Shown: positions 1 to 8,820, numbered from the stretch's first letter. The stretch is 64,000 nt of DNA from Pullulanibacillus sp. KACC 23026 (GCF_029094525.1 NZ_CP119107.1:1054001-1118000); one strand, 5' to 3'. Notes: generated from the sequence alone by a model not told the origin. Translations and numbers: made by a program.

Positions 1-1
1 T

Positions 2-1036
2 AATTATTTAATAAACATGCACTTTAAATTGTTTAGGAATATTTTTATTCCAACAAGATCTATGGCTGCTTTGCAACGTAAACTTAATATATTATTGTCT
101 CTATTAAGTGTTGGGATAATAGGTTTTATTGAATTTCAAGTAATAAAATTGGCAATAGTGGGTAAAATTTTGTTGGGAACTATGAACTCTTTACTACAAT
201 CACTGGGACAAGTTTCAGGAGGGGTCCAAAAATTAATCATATCATTTAGTGGAATTCATAATGATATTTTATATGTTGACAATTTAAAAGAATTTTTAAA
301 CGATAAGATAGAAGAAGTACAACCAGATAATAAGCGTATAGGTGGAAAGGTGAACATAATAGGGAAAAATTTAACCTATTCTATAGGTGAAAAAATAGTT
401 TTCAAGAATTTGAATTTTAAATTCTCATCAGGAAGTGTTATAGGAATAATGGGGGACAATGGTGTTGGAAAAACAAGCTTTTTGGAGATAATCTTGGGTA
501 TAAAAGAACAATCTAATGGTCAATTGTATTTTAATAATTTTTTATCAAATGAAATATCTGGGCATCAAAGAGTAGAAATATGTCAAATGCTACACCAAAG
601 ACCGGCTCGCTATGAATTTAATTTAGAAGACAATATTAAAATATCAGATATTAATAATGAAATAAATATAAATGAATTAGAAAGTTTTATAAGAGAATTA
701 GATGAGAATTCTTTTTCTCTTAAAATGGATAAAAAAACAATGCTAGGTGAATGGTATTCCAATAGTACAAATCTTTCCGGCGGACAATGGCAAAAGTTAT
801 CTCTCTATAGATTATTTTATAAAAAAGCATCTATTTATTTACTTGATGAACCAACAAACAATTTAGATAGTGAATCAATAAGAGACCTTGAAGATATGAT
901 TAGAAAAATAGGTAGGGATACACTTTTAATAATTGTTTCTCATGACTTTAAATTTCTATATAATGTAAGTGATGAATTGTATAGAATAAATTTAAATGGA
1001 TTGCATGAGATAACTAAGAAAAAAGAGAGTGTATAA
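2..1036 (+). CDS. ABC exporter, permease-ATPase (5' end outside window)
   Basis: The frame is open to the left edge of the window, so the gene is cut; the first ATG is at 17 but is unlikely to be the real start. What remains (339 aa from that ATG) is the end of a transmembrane domain (hydrophobic stretches around residues 25-65) followed by an ABC ATPase. The ATPase has Walker A GDNGVGKT (146-153), signature LSGGQ (253-257), Walker B IYLLDEP (273-279) and H-loop His309. Fused membrane and ATPase domains are typical of peptide, bacteriocin or lipid exporters; the substrate cannot be read. The gene is noticeably more AT-rich than the catabolic genes later in the window. ATPase identity is certain, substrate unknown. 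Confidence 0.85.
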   Translation, partial: NYLINMHFKLFRNIFIPTRSMAALQRKLNILLSLLSVGIIGFIEFQVIKLAIVGKILLGTMNSLLQSLGQVSGGVQKLIISFSGIHNDILYVDNLKEFLNDKIEEVQPDNKRIGGKVNIIGKNLTYSIGEKIVFKNLNFKFSSGSVIGIMGDNGVGKTSFLEIILGIKEQSNGQLYFNNFLSNEISGHQRVEICQMLHQRPARYEFNLEDNIKISDINNEININELESFIRELDENSFSLKMDKKTMLGEWYSNSTNLSGGQWQKLSLYRLFYKKASIYLLDEPTNNLDSESIRDLEDMIRKIGRDTLLIIVSHDFKFLYNVSDELYRINLNGLHEITKKKESV

Positions 1037-1590
1037 CACCATATATAATAATTGAATATAGGATGTAATATCCAAATAACAGACTGAAAATCCGAATATA
1101 TTAACCAATTCATTAATTTGTTTGGATTTTCTATTTCTTTATGCATAGCATGGTTTGACGCTAAGTTTAAAATCTTTTAGGTTAATTGGGTGGGTTAACA
1201 GGGGTTTTATTGATTTATGCTATATGAGTATTTCTGGTTTTAGTTCTTAAATTGCAATGTTATATATCTTGCTCTAAAAATATATTGTGAATTAACAGGC
1301 TAAGAAGAGGGAGGGACCTGAAATAGGGAATCTGAAAATGAGTTTAAAAATAAAGACTTCTGCAATTTAATGTTTAATCAAAACCTTAATGGTTGGAATT
1401 TGATCAAGCATCTCTATTAATAATGAAGTGAATCATTTCTCAATGTTTGAGTTTAAATGTCCCACCACGCCAAGATTTTTTACTACTTGGCAGATTGGTA
1501 AGCCCTTGTGAATACGTAAAATTTGGAAAATGCTTTTTCTGTTAACTAGGCGCCCTGTATGGTCAGTTTTTTTGGAAGAATTTAGAGAAA
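1037..1590. other. Intergenic, no gene supported
   Basis: AT-rich, 554 bp. A possible terminator (GAAAATCC at 1086-1093 pairing with GGATTTTC at 1124-1131, then a T-rich run) ends the ABC gene. I see no RBS-supported reading frame in the rest. Confidence 0.5.
1086..1140 (+). terminator. Possible terminator after ABC exporter
   Basis: An 8-bp perfect inverted repeat (1086-1093 / 1124-1131) is followed by CTATTTCTTT. The loop is long (30 nt), which lowers confidence. Confidence 0.4.
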
Positions 1591-2703
1591 TTGTTTGTTC
1601 GTGTGTATATTGTGAAATTTTACGCAATAACCAAATCATCTTCTAGAATGAAATGGGTGAGGAAATTGATTGAACCGAGACAGAAATTAAGCAAAAGAAA
1701 ACTGAAACTTAGGTGGAAGTTACTTATTGAATTTGGTATAAGTGGGGTCTTGCTAAGTCTAGCACCTTTTTTTTGGGTTATAGCTCTGTATATCTTTTTT
1801 TCAACCCCTTTTAATTTTCTTACTCTTATGTTATGCCTCTTTATTTTAATATTAGGTTTTGCGGTATTTCCAAAGAGAAAGCGATATCCTAAGGATGTTT
1901 TAAATAAAGATGATTATTCGGCCCTCTACACTTGCATCAATAATATATTACTTGATATTAATTACAAACCAGTAGATGCTATTGTGGTTAACAGTAATTT
2001 TATAGTTACAATAGAGTTTTATGGAATAAGAAGAAGGAAAGTTCTTTACATAGGATTTCCTCTTTGGTCTATTCTTACAAATGATGAACAATCGGCAATA
2101 ATTATTCATGAAATGGCCTACAGTTCAGAAAAGTACACGTTTCGTGGTTGGATTTTAGCCCTTACACAGGAAACTTTACACGAATGGCACAAGGCGTTAA
2201 AACCGACACGTATATGGATCAAGAAGACTAGATTTGGATTAGCACTTATTCCTATTAATTTAATAATGCTTGGGTTATCCCAAATAGTTTTATCAATTGC
2301 GAAATACTATAATACTCCTAATCTTAAGTGTTCTCAAGACGCTAAATATTTATCTGTTTTTACAACAATGAAGTATTTTGGGGAAAAGTTAACAGACTCA
2401 ATATTATGGAAGAAAACACTTCAAGATTCTTTTCAGTTAACTATTCAACAAGTCATATTGAATAAACTTAATGAAAATGTTTTTGAGGTATTTAGAGACA
2501 AAGTGAACCATTCTAAAAAAGATATTGATAAAAGTGTTAATAAAGAAAGAAGAATGTGTGTCACGAAGATGGATACCGATTCAATAATAAGACATGCAAA
2601 TAAATTTGAACTCCAAAATGTCAATAGAAAGCTGGCGGAATTAGAGCCCCTTATACAAAAACAAGTTATTAATAGCTATAAAGAAAGCCTGTATACTCAC
2701 TAA
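1591..2703 (+). CDS. Degenerate M48-like membrane protein
   Basis: 370 aa from a TTG at 1591; GTG at 1612 and ATG at 1648 are alternatives, none with a strong RBS. Two hydrophobic hairpins (residues about 44-93 and 215-238) flank a soluble segment carrying HEMAY (173-177) where M48/HtpX-type zinc proteases have HExxH. The second zinc-ligand His is Tyr. Further on, where the family has an ExxxD-type third-ligand motif, this protein has SQDAKYL (248-254) without the Glu. The topology and the order of the two motifs resemble M48 peptidases, but the metal site looks broken, so this is probably a non-catalytic relative or a decaying gene. The assignment rests on motif placement and is moderate. 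Confidence 0.55.
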   Translation: MFVRVYIVKFYAITKSSSRMKWVRKLIEPRQKLSKRKLKLRWKLLIEFGISGVLLSLAPFFWVIALYIFFSTPFNFLTLMLCLFILILGFAVFPKRKRYPKDVLNKDDYSALYTCINNILLDINYKPVDAIVVNSNFIVTIEFYGIRRRKVLYIGFPLWSILTNDEQSAIIIHEMAYSSEKYTFRGWILALTQETLHEWHKALKPTRIWIKKTRFGLALIPINLIMLGLSQIVLSIAKYYNTPNLKCSQDAKYLSVFTTMKYFGEKLTDSILWKKTLQDSFQLTIQQVILNKLNENVFEVFRDKVNHSKKDIDKSVNKERRMCVTKMDTDSIIRHANKFELQNVNRKLAELEPLIQKQVINSYKESLYTH

Positions 2704-2759
2704 AATGCATATTTATTTAGTGCTTGGAAATAAATATGTGACACAAGGAGGAGTCCATT

Positions 2760-3767
2760 TTGAGAGTTCTTAAATGGCATTTTATATTTATTATTTTATC
2801 TATGTTCTTTTTACTCCTTGGTTGTTCAAGTCAACCAATTATACAGTCAAATACATCCACTAATCCCCAGTCCTCAAAACTTAAGCAAACTCTAAATAAA
2901 AAAATTAAACAAAATGGTCGTCTCATTTCACTAACTAAAATTAAGGTTCAGCAAGAATATGACCTTCAAACATACCGAATGACCTATTGGAGTGATGGGG
3001 TTAAAACAGTTGCTTACGTCGCAGCACCTAAAGTTTTAGGTAATTATCCGTTAAATGTTGAATTACACGGGGGCGAAACATTACCGACAAACAAAAAACA
3101 TCTTACTTCAATAACCTATGAAGGGGAAACACATTCAACAGCTTCTTCTAGTGAAATAGAAAACAGTGAACCAAGTGTGGTTACATTAGCACCAATGTAT
3201 CGTGGTTATGAGAAAAGTGATGGTACCGTTCAAGGACTAAATGGAGACACGATTGATACAGAAAATGCGATAAAAGCTTTAACCTCCTACTTTAACTCAA
3301 ACAAAAAACTCCCTCATATTAAAAAAGGACATATTTATTTAATAGGAATTTCTATGGGTGGAGGAGTAGCGTTAAAAGTTGCTTCAGAACGTAATGATAT
3401 TGTAGATGTGATTGCGGAGAGCCCATTTGTCGGGTGGGACATTTGGGGTGCTTGGGATAAAAAGCATAATGATTCAATATATGAGGAAATGACATTTTAC
3501 TATGGTTCTTATGATCCTTCTTCTCAAAAATACAAGGATCAATCTATAAATTTTAAAAAAATTGTTGCACCAGTGCTGTTGGTCCAAGGAACAAATGACA
3601 AGTTTACCCCTTGGGAAACCGTCCAAACGTTTTATAATGATATGAAGTCAGCTCATAAGAACGTAACCTTAAAATTAATTAAAGGTGGCAATCACGGTTT
3701 GTCTAACAAAAGGAGCGAATTAATAAAGGACATTGATAATTTTAACGGTAAATACTGGGCTAACTAG
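2760..3767 (+). CDS. Lipoprotein alpha/beta-hydrolase (prolyl-oligopeptidase-like)
   Basis: 335 aa. The TTG start at 2760 is set by AGGAGG about 8 nt upstream. A signal peptide ends in a lipobox LLGC (Cys22), so the enzyme is anchored outside the cytoplasmic membrane. The mature part is an alpha/beta-hydrolase: nucleophile elbow GISMGGG, an acidic residue in QGTNDKFTPW, and the catalytic His in GGNHGLS near the C-terminus. This arrangement matches the S9/dienelactone-hydrolase-like group acting on peptides or esters. It lies 56 bp after the M48-like gene on the same strand. The substrate is unknown. Confidence 0.75.
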   Translation: MRVLKWHFIFIILSMFFLLLGCSSQPIIQSNTSTNPQSSKLKQTLNKKIKQNGRLISLTKIKVQQEYDLQTYRMTYWSDGVKTVAYVAAPKVLGNYPLNVELHGGETLPTNKKHLTSITYEGETHSTASSSEIENSEPSVVTLAPMYRGYEKSDGTVQGLNGDTIDTENAIKALTSYFNSNKKLPHIKKGHIYLIGISMGGGVALKVASERNDIVDVIAESPFVGWDIWGAWDKKHNDSIYEEMTFYYGSYDPSSQKYKDQSINFKKIVAPVLLVQGTNDKFTPWETVQTFYNDMKSAHKNVTLKLIKGGNHGLSNKRSELIKDIDNFNGKYWAN

Positions 3768-4123
3768 ATTTCTTGTTTAACTACAGGCTGCTTTTGTTGA
3801 ACAGGGATTTCTATTTACCTCTTTGGCTTTTAATCATCCCTGCCCTATTAGGTGAGCCACCCAGTTGTGGGGTCTATAATATCATTCAGCACCAAAAACA
3901 CACCGCGAATCAATGTTATTTGGTATGCTATTTCACTTGCTTTTCCTAGTTTTGTACTTCAAAACAGAACCTGTTAAAATATAACACCGTTTTTCTTTGT
4001 AAAATCACAGACTTTAATTAATATAACAAGGCGGACAAATCCTAAATTTGTTTGCAGATTGTTAGATTTCATAACTGATTCATCGAGTGTAATCATTCCC
4101 TAAAATCATGTTGCTCGTGAATC
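3768..4123. other. Intergenic, no gene supported
   Basis: About 356 bp with no RBS-supported frame. A weak CAGGGAT...ATCCCTG inverted repeat lies near 3800-3840. Nothing else is recognised before the terminator at 4124. Confidence 0.4.
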
Positions 4124-4161
4124 AAAAGACTAGACTCTTGGAAGAGAGCCTAGTCTTTTTT
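4124..4161 (+). terminator. Rho-independent terminator (group IIC intron target)
   Basis: AAGACTAG (4126-4133) pairs with CTAGTCTT (4150-4157), with an inner CTCTT/AAGAG stem, followed by TTTTTT. Group IIC intron sequence begins a few bases after the T-run, the placement known for this intron class. Confidence 0.85.
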
Positions 4162-4165
4162 GTGT

Positions 4166-4291
4166 GTGCGCCCAGCATGTGCGTAGTCTCTAGGGTGAAA
4201 GTCCCGAGCTGTGAAGGCAGAAGTAACAGTAGCTTAACGCAAGGGTGTCCGTGGTGACGCGGAATCTGAAGGAAGCGAGCGGCAAACCTCT
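4166..4291 (+). ncRNA. Group IIC intron, 5' fragment (domain I), truncated
   Basis: Begins with GTGCGCCC and continues through blocks such as AGGGTGAAAGTCCCGA, GTGAAGGCAGAAGTAACAGT, TTAACGCAAGGGTGTCCGTG and GGAATCTGAAGGAAGCG. From memory these closely match the domain I start of the Oceanobacillus iheyensis / Bacillus halodurans class C introns. The match stops near GGCAAACCT (4281-4289), where the IS66 end begins. Domains II-VI and the reverse transcriptase gene are absent, so this is a dead fragment. Confidence 0.8.
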
Positions 4292-4299
4292 GTAAGCGT

Positions 4300-4335
4300 C
4301 AAATAATCCCCACCTCTAATTAGATGGGGATTTAG
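4300..4335 (-). terminator. Hairpin at IS66 left end, behind tnpC
   Basis: AATCCCCA (4305-4312) pairs with TGGGGATT (4325-4332). It lies inside the IS end, just beyond the tnpC stop codon. Confidence 0.55.
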
Positions 4336-4343
4336 TATAATCT

Positions 4344-5777
4344 TTATTTAGATTTAATAGGAACACGGCATTCTATAGGGATAGAGGATGACCACGGTAA
4401 GAGATCTGCTAATTTGTCTTTATCCGTCGTATCGATATTGGGAAGCTCCTTGAATAAATAGCTGAGGTAGTGGAATGGACTCAATCCATTCTCCTTGGCT
4501 GTCTCCACAATACTATATATGATGGCGCTTGATTTAGCTCCCTTTGCTGTATTACTAAAGAGCCAATTTTTCCGTCCAATTACGAAAGGTTTAATTGAAC
4601 GTTCTCCTCGGTTATTATCGATCTCTAAACGTCCATCGCTTAAAAACTCTACTAAACGATCCCATTGATTTCGGCAATATTTAACGGCTTGACCCAGCGC
4701 ACTTTTGGGTAGAACTTTTGGGGTTTGTTCACGAAGCCATGCTGAAAAAGCCTCCAGCACTGGCTGGCTGCGCTTTAAGCGTTCTTCATAGCGTTCCTCT
4801 GGACTGACATCCTTTAGGTCACGCTCAATCTTAAAAAGGTGATTACAAAAGGCTAAGCCTTCCGTTGCTTTAACAATGGAAGTACTCGCAGTTTCTGGTA
4901 ATGCCTTTAGGGCTTCTGTAAATTTACGGCGTGCATGCGCCTTATCTAAGTTCTCGGATAATGCGCCCAACATCCCACCAAGGTGACATCCTTGATAGCC
5001 ATCGACGTGAAGATACCCTTTGAAACCTTTCAGAAAACGGGCCGGATGTTCTTTTTGGCGTGTCTCTTGATAGTCAAAGAGTATTATTGGTTCGGACGTT
5101 CGCCCAGATCGATAGACCCACATATAAGATTTTGAGGTGGCTTTTCGCCCAGGTTCATGAAGAACCTGAAGAGTCGATTCATCGGCATGGAGAACATCTT
5201 TCTGGATTAAGATTGCCTTCATCTGTTGGTAGAGTGGTTTTAACCATTGGTTAGCCCCAAAAAGGATCCAGTTAGACATGGTTTGACGTGACAAGGAAAA
5301 TCCGAATCTCTCGAATTGTTTTTCCAAGCGATATAGCGGACACCCTTCCACATATTTTTGGTTCATGATATAAGCCAAACTAGATGGGGACGCTAAGCTG
5401 CCTGGATAAACCGGTTTCGGCATAGGAACCTGGTCATCCGGAGAAAGTCGGTATTCCACCGTTTCCGTAGGCAGATTGTCGAGAAGTACTTCACGTTGGC
5501 CACGTTGTTTTTTGCGACGAAAGGTGATTATTTCTGTCGCAGGTTCTCCCTTTTGAGACGTGGCTTCGACTTCCGCTTCGTTAAAAAGCGGAAGCTCAAG
5601 CTGATCCGGATGGGTCTTTTCACTTGAACCAAAGCGTTTATGCTGACCCAAACGGACTTGGCTTTCTAGCCATTGGAGTTTCCCTGATAATTCAGCCACT
5701 TGATTTTCAAGAAAAGCACATCTTGCTTGAAGTTGTTCAGTTGTAAGAATAGTAGCCGAAGTTTTAGTTGGTTTCAT
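4344..5777 (-). CDS. tnpC: IS66-family transposase TnpC (internally deleted)
   Basis: 477 aa, shorter than the roughly 510-530 aa usual for TnpC. Present: N-terminal coiled segment ending in the KRFGSSEK motif, central core (VYPGSLASPS, HADESTLQVLHEPGR), and C-terminal core (LEIDNNRGERSIKPFVIGRKNWLFSNT). Between VEYRLSPDDQV and PMPKPVYPGS the Cys-rich zinc-finger block (CxxC...CxxC) normal for this family is missing. A second lesion follows YQGC: codons for LVGCWAH are present at 4961-4981 but out of frame, ahead of LSENLDKAHARRKF. Despite the open frame the protein is probably inactive. Confidence 0.85.
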   Translation of the reverse strand: MKPTKTSATILTTEQLQARCAFLENQVAELSGKLQWLESQVRLGQHKRFGSSEKTHPDQLELPLFNEAEVEATSQKGEPATEIITFRRKKQRGQREVLLDNLPTETVEYRLSPDDQVPMPKPVYPGSLASPSSLAYIMNQKYVEGCPLYRLEKQFERFGFSLSRQTMSNWILFGANQWLKPLYQQMKAILIQKDVLHADESTLQVLHEPGRKATSKSYMWVYRSGRTSEPIILFDYQETRQKEHPARFLKGFKGYLHVDGYQGCHLGGMLGALSENLDKAHARRKFTEALKALPETASTSIVKATEGLAFCNHLFKIERDLKDVSPEERYEERLKRSQPVLEAFSAWLREQTPKVLPKSALGQAVKYCRNQWDRLVEFLSDGRLEIDNNRGERSIKPFVIGRKNWLFSNTAKGAKSSAIIYSIVETAKENGLSPFHYLSYLFKELPNIDTTDKDKLADLLPWSSSIPIECRVPIKSK

Positions 5778-5848
5778 AGAGAAAAAGATTCGACATAATG
5801 GGTCAAATCCCTCTATTCCTCACATGAAAATTTTTGCCTTATCTTCTC

Positions 5849-6058
5849 TTAGATAATAGTTCTCTGAGTAACTGGAGGATGAGCCTGTCTCTGTTCAAGG
5901 GGAAGTCCATCCAACAACCATTGGAGTTGACGAGAGTGAATTCGCATGGGTGCTTGGGAGGAGTCTATTGGCTAGTTAAATCGCCCTTTTTCAAGTCGAC
6001 GATAATGAAGCCAAAACCCATTATGATCCCATTGAGCTCATTTGAGTTCCTTTTTTTA
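5849..6058 (-). pseudogene. tnpB: IS66 TnpB remnant (C-terminal part, nonsense codons)
   Basis: Translating the minus strand gives WDHNGFWLHYRRLEKGRFN, a TAG stop (5974-5972), then a segment with RQLQWLLDGLPLEQRQAHPPV and a TAA at 5851-5849. These are the conserved C-terminal blocks of IS66 TnpB (Orf2). A TGA lies at 6040-6038, and no N-terminal two-thirds can be found beyond about 6058. The plus-strand frame across this region is only its antisense. Confidence 0.75.
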
Positions 6059-6159
6059 TACTGTCAAATAATTCTATGAAAAAATACCTAGTACAAGCTC
6101 CTAGGAATGTGTTAAAATTACAGAACAATTATAATCATCTAAAAAAATAAAAAGGATGA

Positions 6160-6276
6160 TGGTGTTTTAGCAAGGTTTATTGGGAGACAAAGTTAAATGA
6201 ATGGGGGGACGATAACGAGCTAAATTTACGCCTTGATTTATCGGAATATAAAGAGTTATTTAAACGTTTGAAGTGA
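6160..6276 (+). pseudogene. Possible 3' remnant of a truncated gene
   Basis: An open frame without any ATG/GTG/TTG near its beginning, running from a TGA at 6157 to a TGA at 6274-6276. It ends in a protein-like tail (LNLRLDLSEYKELFKRLK). It sits between the decayed IS and the membrane-protein gene and could be the tail of a gene cut by the IS rearrangement. It may also be chance; no family is recognised. Confidence 0.3.
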
Positions 6277-6291
6277 GGGGAAGGGATCCTA

Positions 6292-7458
6292 TTGTTAAAA
6301 GAACCGGTTGTCGCAACTATGCTGCTTCTAGCACTTATTGCTTTTGGGGAATTTATTTCCATTAAGACGAGAGCGAGAGTGCCTATGTTATTAATTGTTT
6401 TAGTGGGTTATCTCGTTTTACTTTGGATCAAGGTTATTCCGCAAGATCTTGTTGATAATTCAACCATGTCTACTGTTGGCGGTGTATTAGTCGCTCCGTT
6501 AATTGTTCATATGGGGACACTTATTCCTATGAAAATCATTCGTCAACAGTGGCGCTCTGTTATCATTGCTTTACTGGGAGTCGTTATTTCAGGAGTCATT
6601 ATATTATTAGTCGTTTCACCTATATTTGGTTATGATACAGCGGCGGCTGGCGTTGGTCCGCTTACCGGCGGCATTATAGCTTATGTCGTTACATCAACCA
6701 AGCTAAAAGCCTTGGGACTTACGGCTATTGTAGCTATACCTGCCCTAGTTTTATCTCTTCAAAGTTTGATTGGTTTGCCATTATCTGCCTTTTTTCTCCG
6801 CAAATATGCGACTAAGTTAAAAGCAAACATGGGACCAATCGATAAAATTGCAGCGACAATAGATCCAGTTATTGAAGAGCCTGCAAGAAAAAGTTGGATT
6901 CCTGACAAGTATGCCACTCAAACCATTCTCCTTTTTCAATTGTTTATTGGTGGAGCGATTGCTGTCATCTTAGGAGATGTTACGGGGATCAATTACAGTA
7001 TTTGGGCACTTATCATCGGTTTAATTGGAACTTTAGTTGGATTTTATAGAGATAAAATGCTTGAACGTGCTAATTCATTTGGAGTGGCCATGCTTGGGGT
7101 TATATTTGTCGTCATTCCTTCAATGAATAGCGTTACTTTTAGTCTCTTTATTCATAATTTACCTGCTGTTCTTGTCATTCTAGTCGTTGGTTCTATCGGA
7201 ATTATCCTTGGCGGTATAATCGGTGGAAAGCTTCTTGGCTGGGATATTACGAAGTCCATTCCCGTTGCTTTAACTGCCATGTTCGGATTTCCTGGTGATT
7301 TCTTGGTAAGTGAAGAAGTGAGCCGAAGTGTTGGGGAAACGAAGGAGGAGCAGGAGTATTTATTTAAAGAACTTCTCTCACCGATGATTGTCGGGGGATT
7401 CACCACGGTAACCATTGCCTCTATTGTTATTGCAAGTATTCTTATGAACACACTTTAA
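6292..7458 (+). CDS. Polytopic membrane protein, putative transporter
   Basis: 388 aa from a TTG at 6292 with GAGGGGAAGGGA just upstream. There are about ten hydrophobic segments along the whole length, with a charged loop near residues 175-205. Gly-rich motifs (VGPLTGGIIAYVVTSTK, GGIIGGKLLGWD) are typical of secondary carriers or channels. I do not recognise a named family with certainty. It heads a same-strand set of two M20 amidohydrolases and one amidohydrolase, so uptake of their substrate is the natural inference. An unrelated membrane function cannot be excluded. Confidence 0.65.
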   Translation: MLKEPVVATMLLLALIAFGEFISIKTRARVPMLLIVLVGYLVLLWIKVIPQDLVDNSTMSTVGGVLVAPLIVHMGTLIPMKIIRQQWRSVIIALLGVVISGVIILLVVSPIFGYDTAAAGVGPLTGGIIAYVVTSTKLKALGLTAIVAIPALVLSLQSLIGLPLSAFFLRKYATKLKANMGPIDKIAATIDPVIEEPARKSWIPDKYATQTILLFQLFIGGAIAVILGDVTGINYSIWALIIGLIGTLVGFYRDKMLERANSFGVAMLGVIFVVIPSMNSVTFSLFIHNLPAVLVILVVGSIGIILGGIIGGKLLGWDITKSIPVALTAMFGFPGDFLVSEEVSRSVGETKEEQEYLFKELLSPMIVGGFTTVTIASIVIASILMNTL

Positions 7459-7558
7459 CGTTAAGGTTACAACGTCCAACGATTTGGGCCATCACTGGTT
7501 CAGGTCGTTTGGGCTTTACTTAGAACCATTTAATTAACATTTGAAAGGGGTTATTGGA

Positions 7559-8758
7559 ATGGAATTAGAAAAACTCTATCAAACACTTGATCAATTGTAT
7601 GATGAAATGGTGGACATTCGTCGTCACTTACATATGAACCCTGAGCTGTCTTTTGAGGAAGTTGAAACCCCTAAATATGTAGCTAATTATCATCAGTTAC
7701 TAGGGCATGACGTTCGTACCGAAGTAGGCGGGCGTGGTGTTGTAGCTAAGTTAGTAGGTGGAAAGCCTGGGCCAACCATTGCGTTACGAGCAGATTTTGA
7801 TGCTCTTCCGATTCAAGAATTAACCGATGTTCCTTTTAAATCGAAGGTAGACGGTGTGATGCATGCCTGTGGTCATGATGGGCATACCGCTGAACTGCTT
7901 GTTCTAGCCAAAGCTTTGAACAGTATGCAGGATGAGCTTGAAGGAACGATTGTCTTTATCCATCAGCATGCCGAAGAATTTCAACCAGGCGGTGCGATTG
8001 CCATGATTGAGGACGGCTGCTTAGAGGGCGTTGATGTCATTTTTGGAACGCATTTACAAGCCGTTAAACCTTACGGGGAAGTGTCTTTTCGGGTGGGGCC
8101 AACCATGGCGGCAGCCGATCGTTTCCATATCACGATAAAAGGGAAGGGAGGACATGGTGCCCAGCCTCATTTATCAAAGGATTCAATTGTTGTGGGGGCA
8201 CAGCTTGTGATGAACCTTCAACAAGTGGTCAGCAGACGCGTGAGTCCCATTGAATCGGCCGTTTTATCGGTTGGTAATTTTGTGGCTAAAAATGCCTTTA
8301 ATGTCATTGCTGATACCGCACAGCTCGATGGAACAGTCCGGACTTTCAAAGAGGATGTGCGTGATTTAGTCGAGAAGGAGATGGAGCGTGTTGTAAAAGG
8401 TACTTGTCTTGCAGCCGGTGTAGACTACGAGTTTTCCTACTTACGCGGCTATCCATCCTTAGTTAATCATCAGGAGGAGACCGAGTTTGTTGCGAGTGTC
8501 CTTGAAGATGTACCAGGTGTGGAAAGCGTTACGGAGAGTCCTCTGCAAATGGCTGGAGAAGATTTCTCCTATTACTTACAACATGTAAAAGGTTCCTACT
8601 TCTACACGGGAGCGAGAAATCCAGAGTGGGAAGAGGCCTATCCGCACCACCATCCAAAATTCGATCTTGATGAACGCGGCATGTTAGTTGCGGCTAAATG
8701 TTTAGGAAAAGTAGCAGTCGAGTACGCAAAGAAAGAAGTTAAACAAGCCGTGAAATAG
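7559..8758 (+). CDS. M20-family amidohydrolase (N-acyl amino acid hydrolase type)
   Basis: Start ATG at 7559 rather than the in-frame TTG at 7541, because AAAGGGG lies 8-9 nt upstream of the ATG; 399 aa, normal for the family. Motifs of the M20 dinuclear metal site: RRHLHMNPELSFEE, DFDALPIQE, HACGHDGHTAE, HQHAEEFQPGG with the catalytic Glu pair, and HHHPKFDLDE near the C-terminus. The central GKGGHGAQPH segment belongs to the dimerisation lid. Related enzymes hydrolyse N-acyl or aryl-acyl amino acids and similar amides in the cytoplasm. Followed 62 bp later by a paralogue. Confidence 0.88.
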   Translation: MELEKLYQTLDQLYDEMVDIRRHLHMNPELSFEEVETPKYVANYHQLLGHDVRTEVGGRGVVAKLVGGKPGPTIALRADFDALPIQELTDVPFKSKVDGVMHACGHDGHTAELLVLAKALNSMQDELEGTIVFIHQHAEEFQPGGAIAMIEDGCLEGVDVIFGTHLQAVKPYGEVSFRVGPTMAAADRFHITIKGKGGHGAQPHLSKDSIVVGAQLVMNLQQVVSRRVSPIESAVLSVGNFVAKNAFNVIADTAQLDGTVRTFKEDVRDLVEKEMERVVKGTCLAAGVDYEFSYLRGYPSLVNHQEETEFVASVLEDVPGVESVTESPLQMAGEDFSYYLQHVKGSYFYTGARNPEWEEAYPHHHPKFDLDERGMLVAAKCLGKVAVEYAKKEVKQAVK

Positions 8759-8820
8759 TGAGACCTTTTTTCTCCATCATGGATTAACTAAAAAAGATCT
8801 AGATATACAAGGAGGAGCCT

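Larger units (their letters stand above)
4292..6060. mobile_element. IS66-family insertion sequence, decayed
   Basis: The left end starts GTAAGCG at 4292, the typical IS66-type terminus, directly abutting the intron fragment. On the minus strand it holds tnpC (4344-5777) and a broken tnpB tail. tnpA, the rest of tnpB and a right-end CGCTTAC terminus are not found up to 6300, so the element lacks one end. A target duplication cannot be assessed. Confidence 0.75.

Noticed and set aside
1433-1639. 68-codon minus-strand frame in the gap after the ABC gene
   Set aside because: No RBS, overlaps the start of the M48-like gene, and no recognisable sequence.
4166-4291. Riboswitch or other structured leader
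   Set aside because: The block order matches group IIC intron domain I from its first bases, which explains the region better.
5834-6079. Plus-strand 81-codon frame
   Set aside because: The minus strand of the same DNA encodes conserved TnpB blocks (WDHNGFWL, QLQWLLDGLP); the plus frame is antisense.
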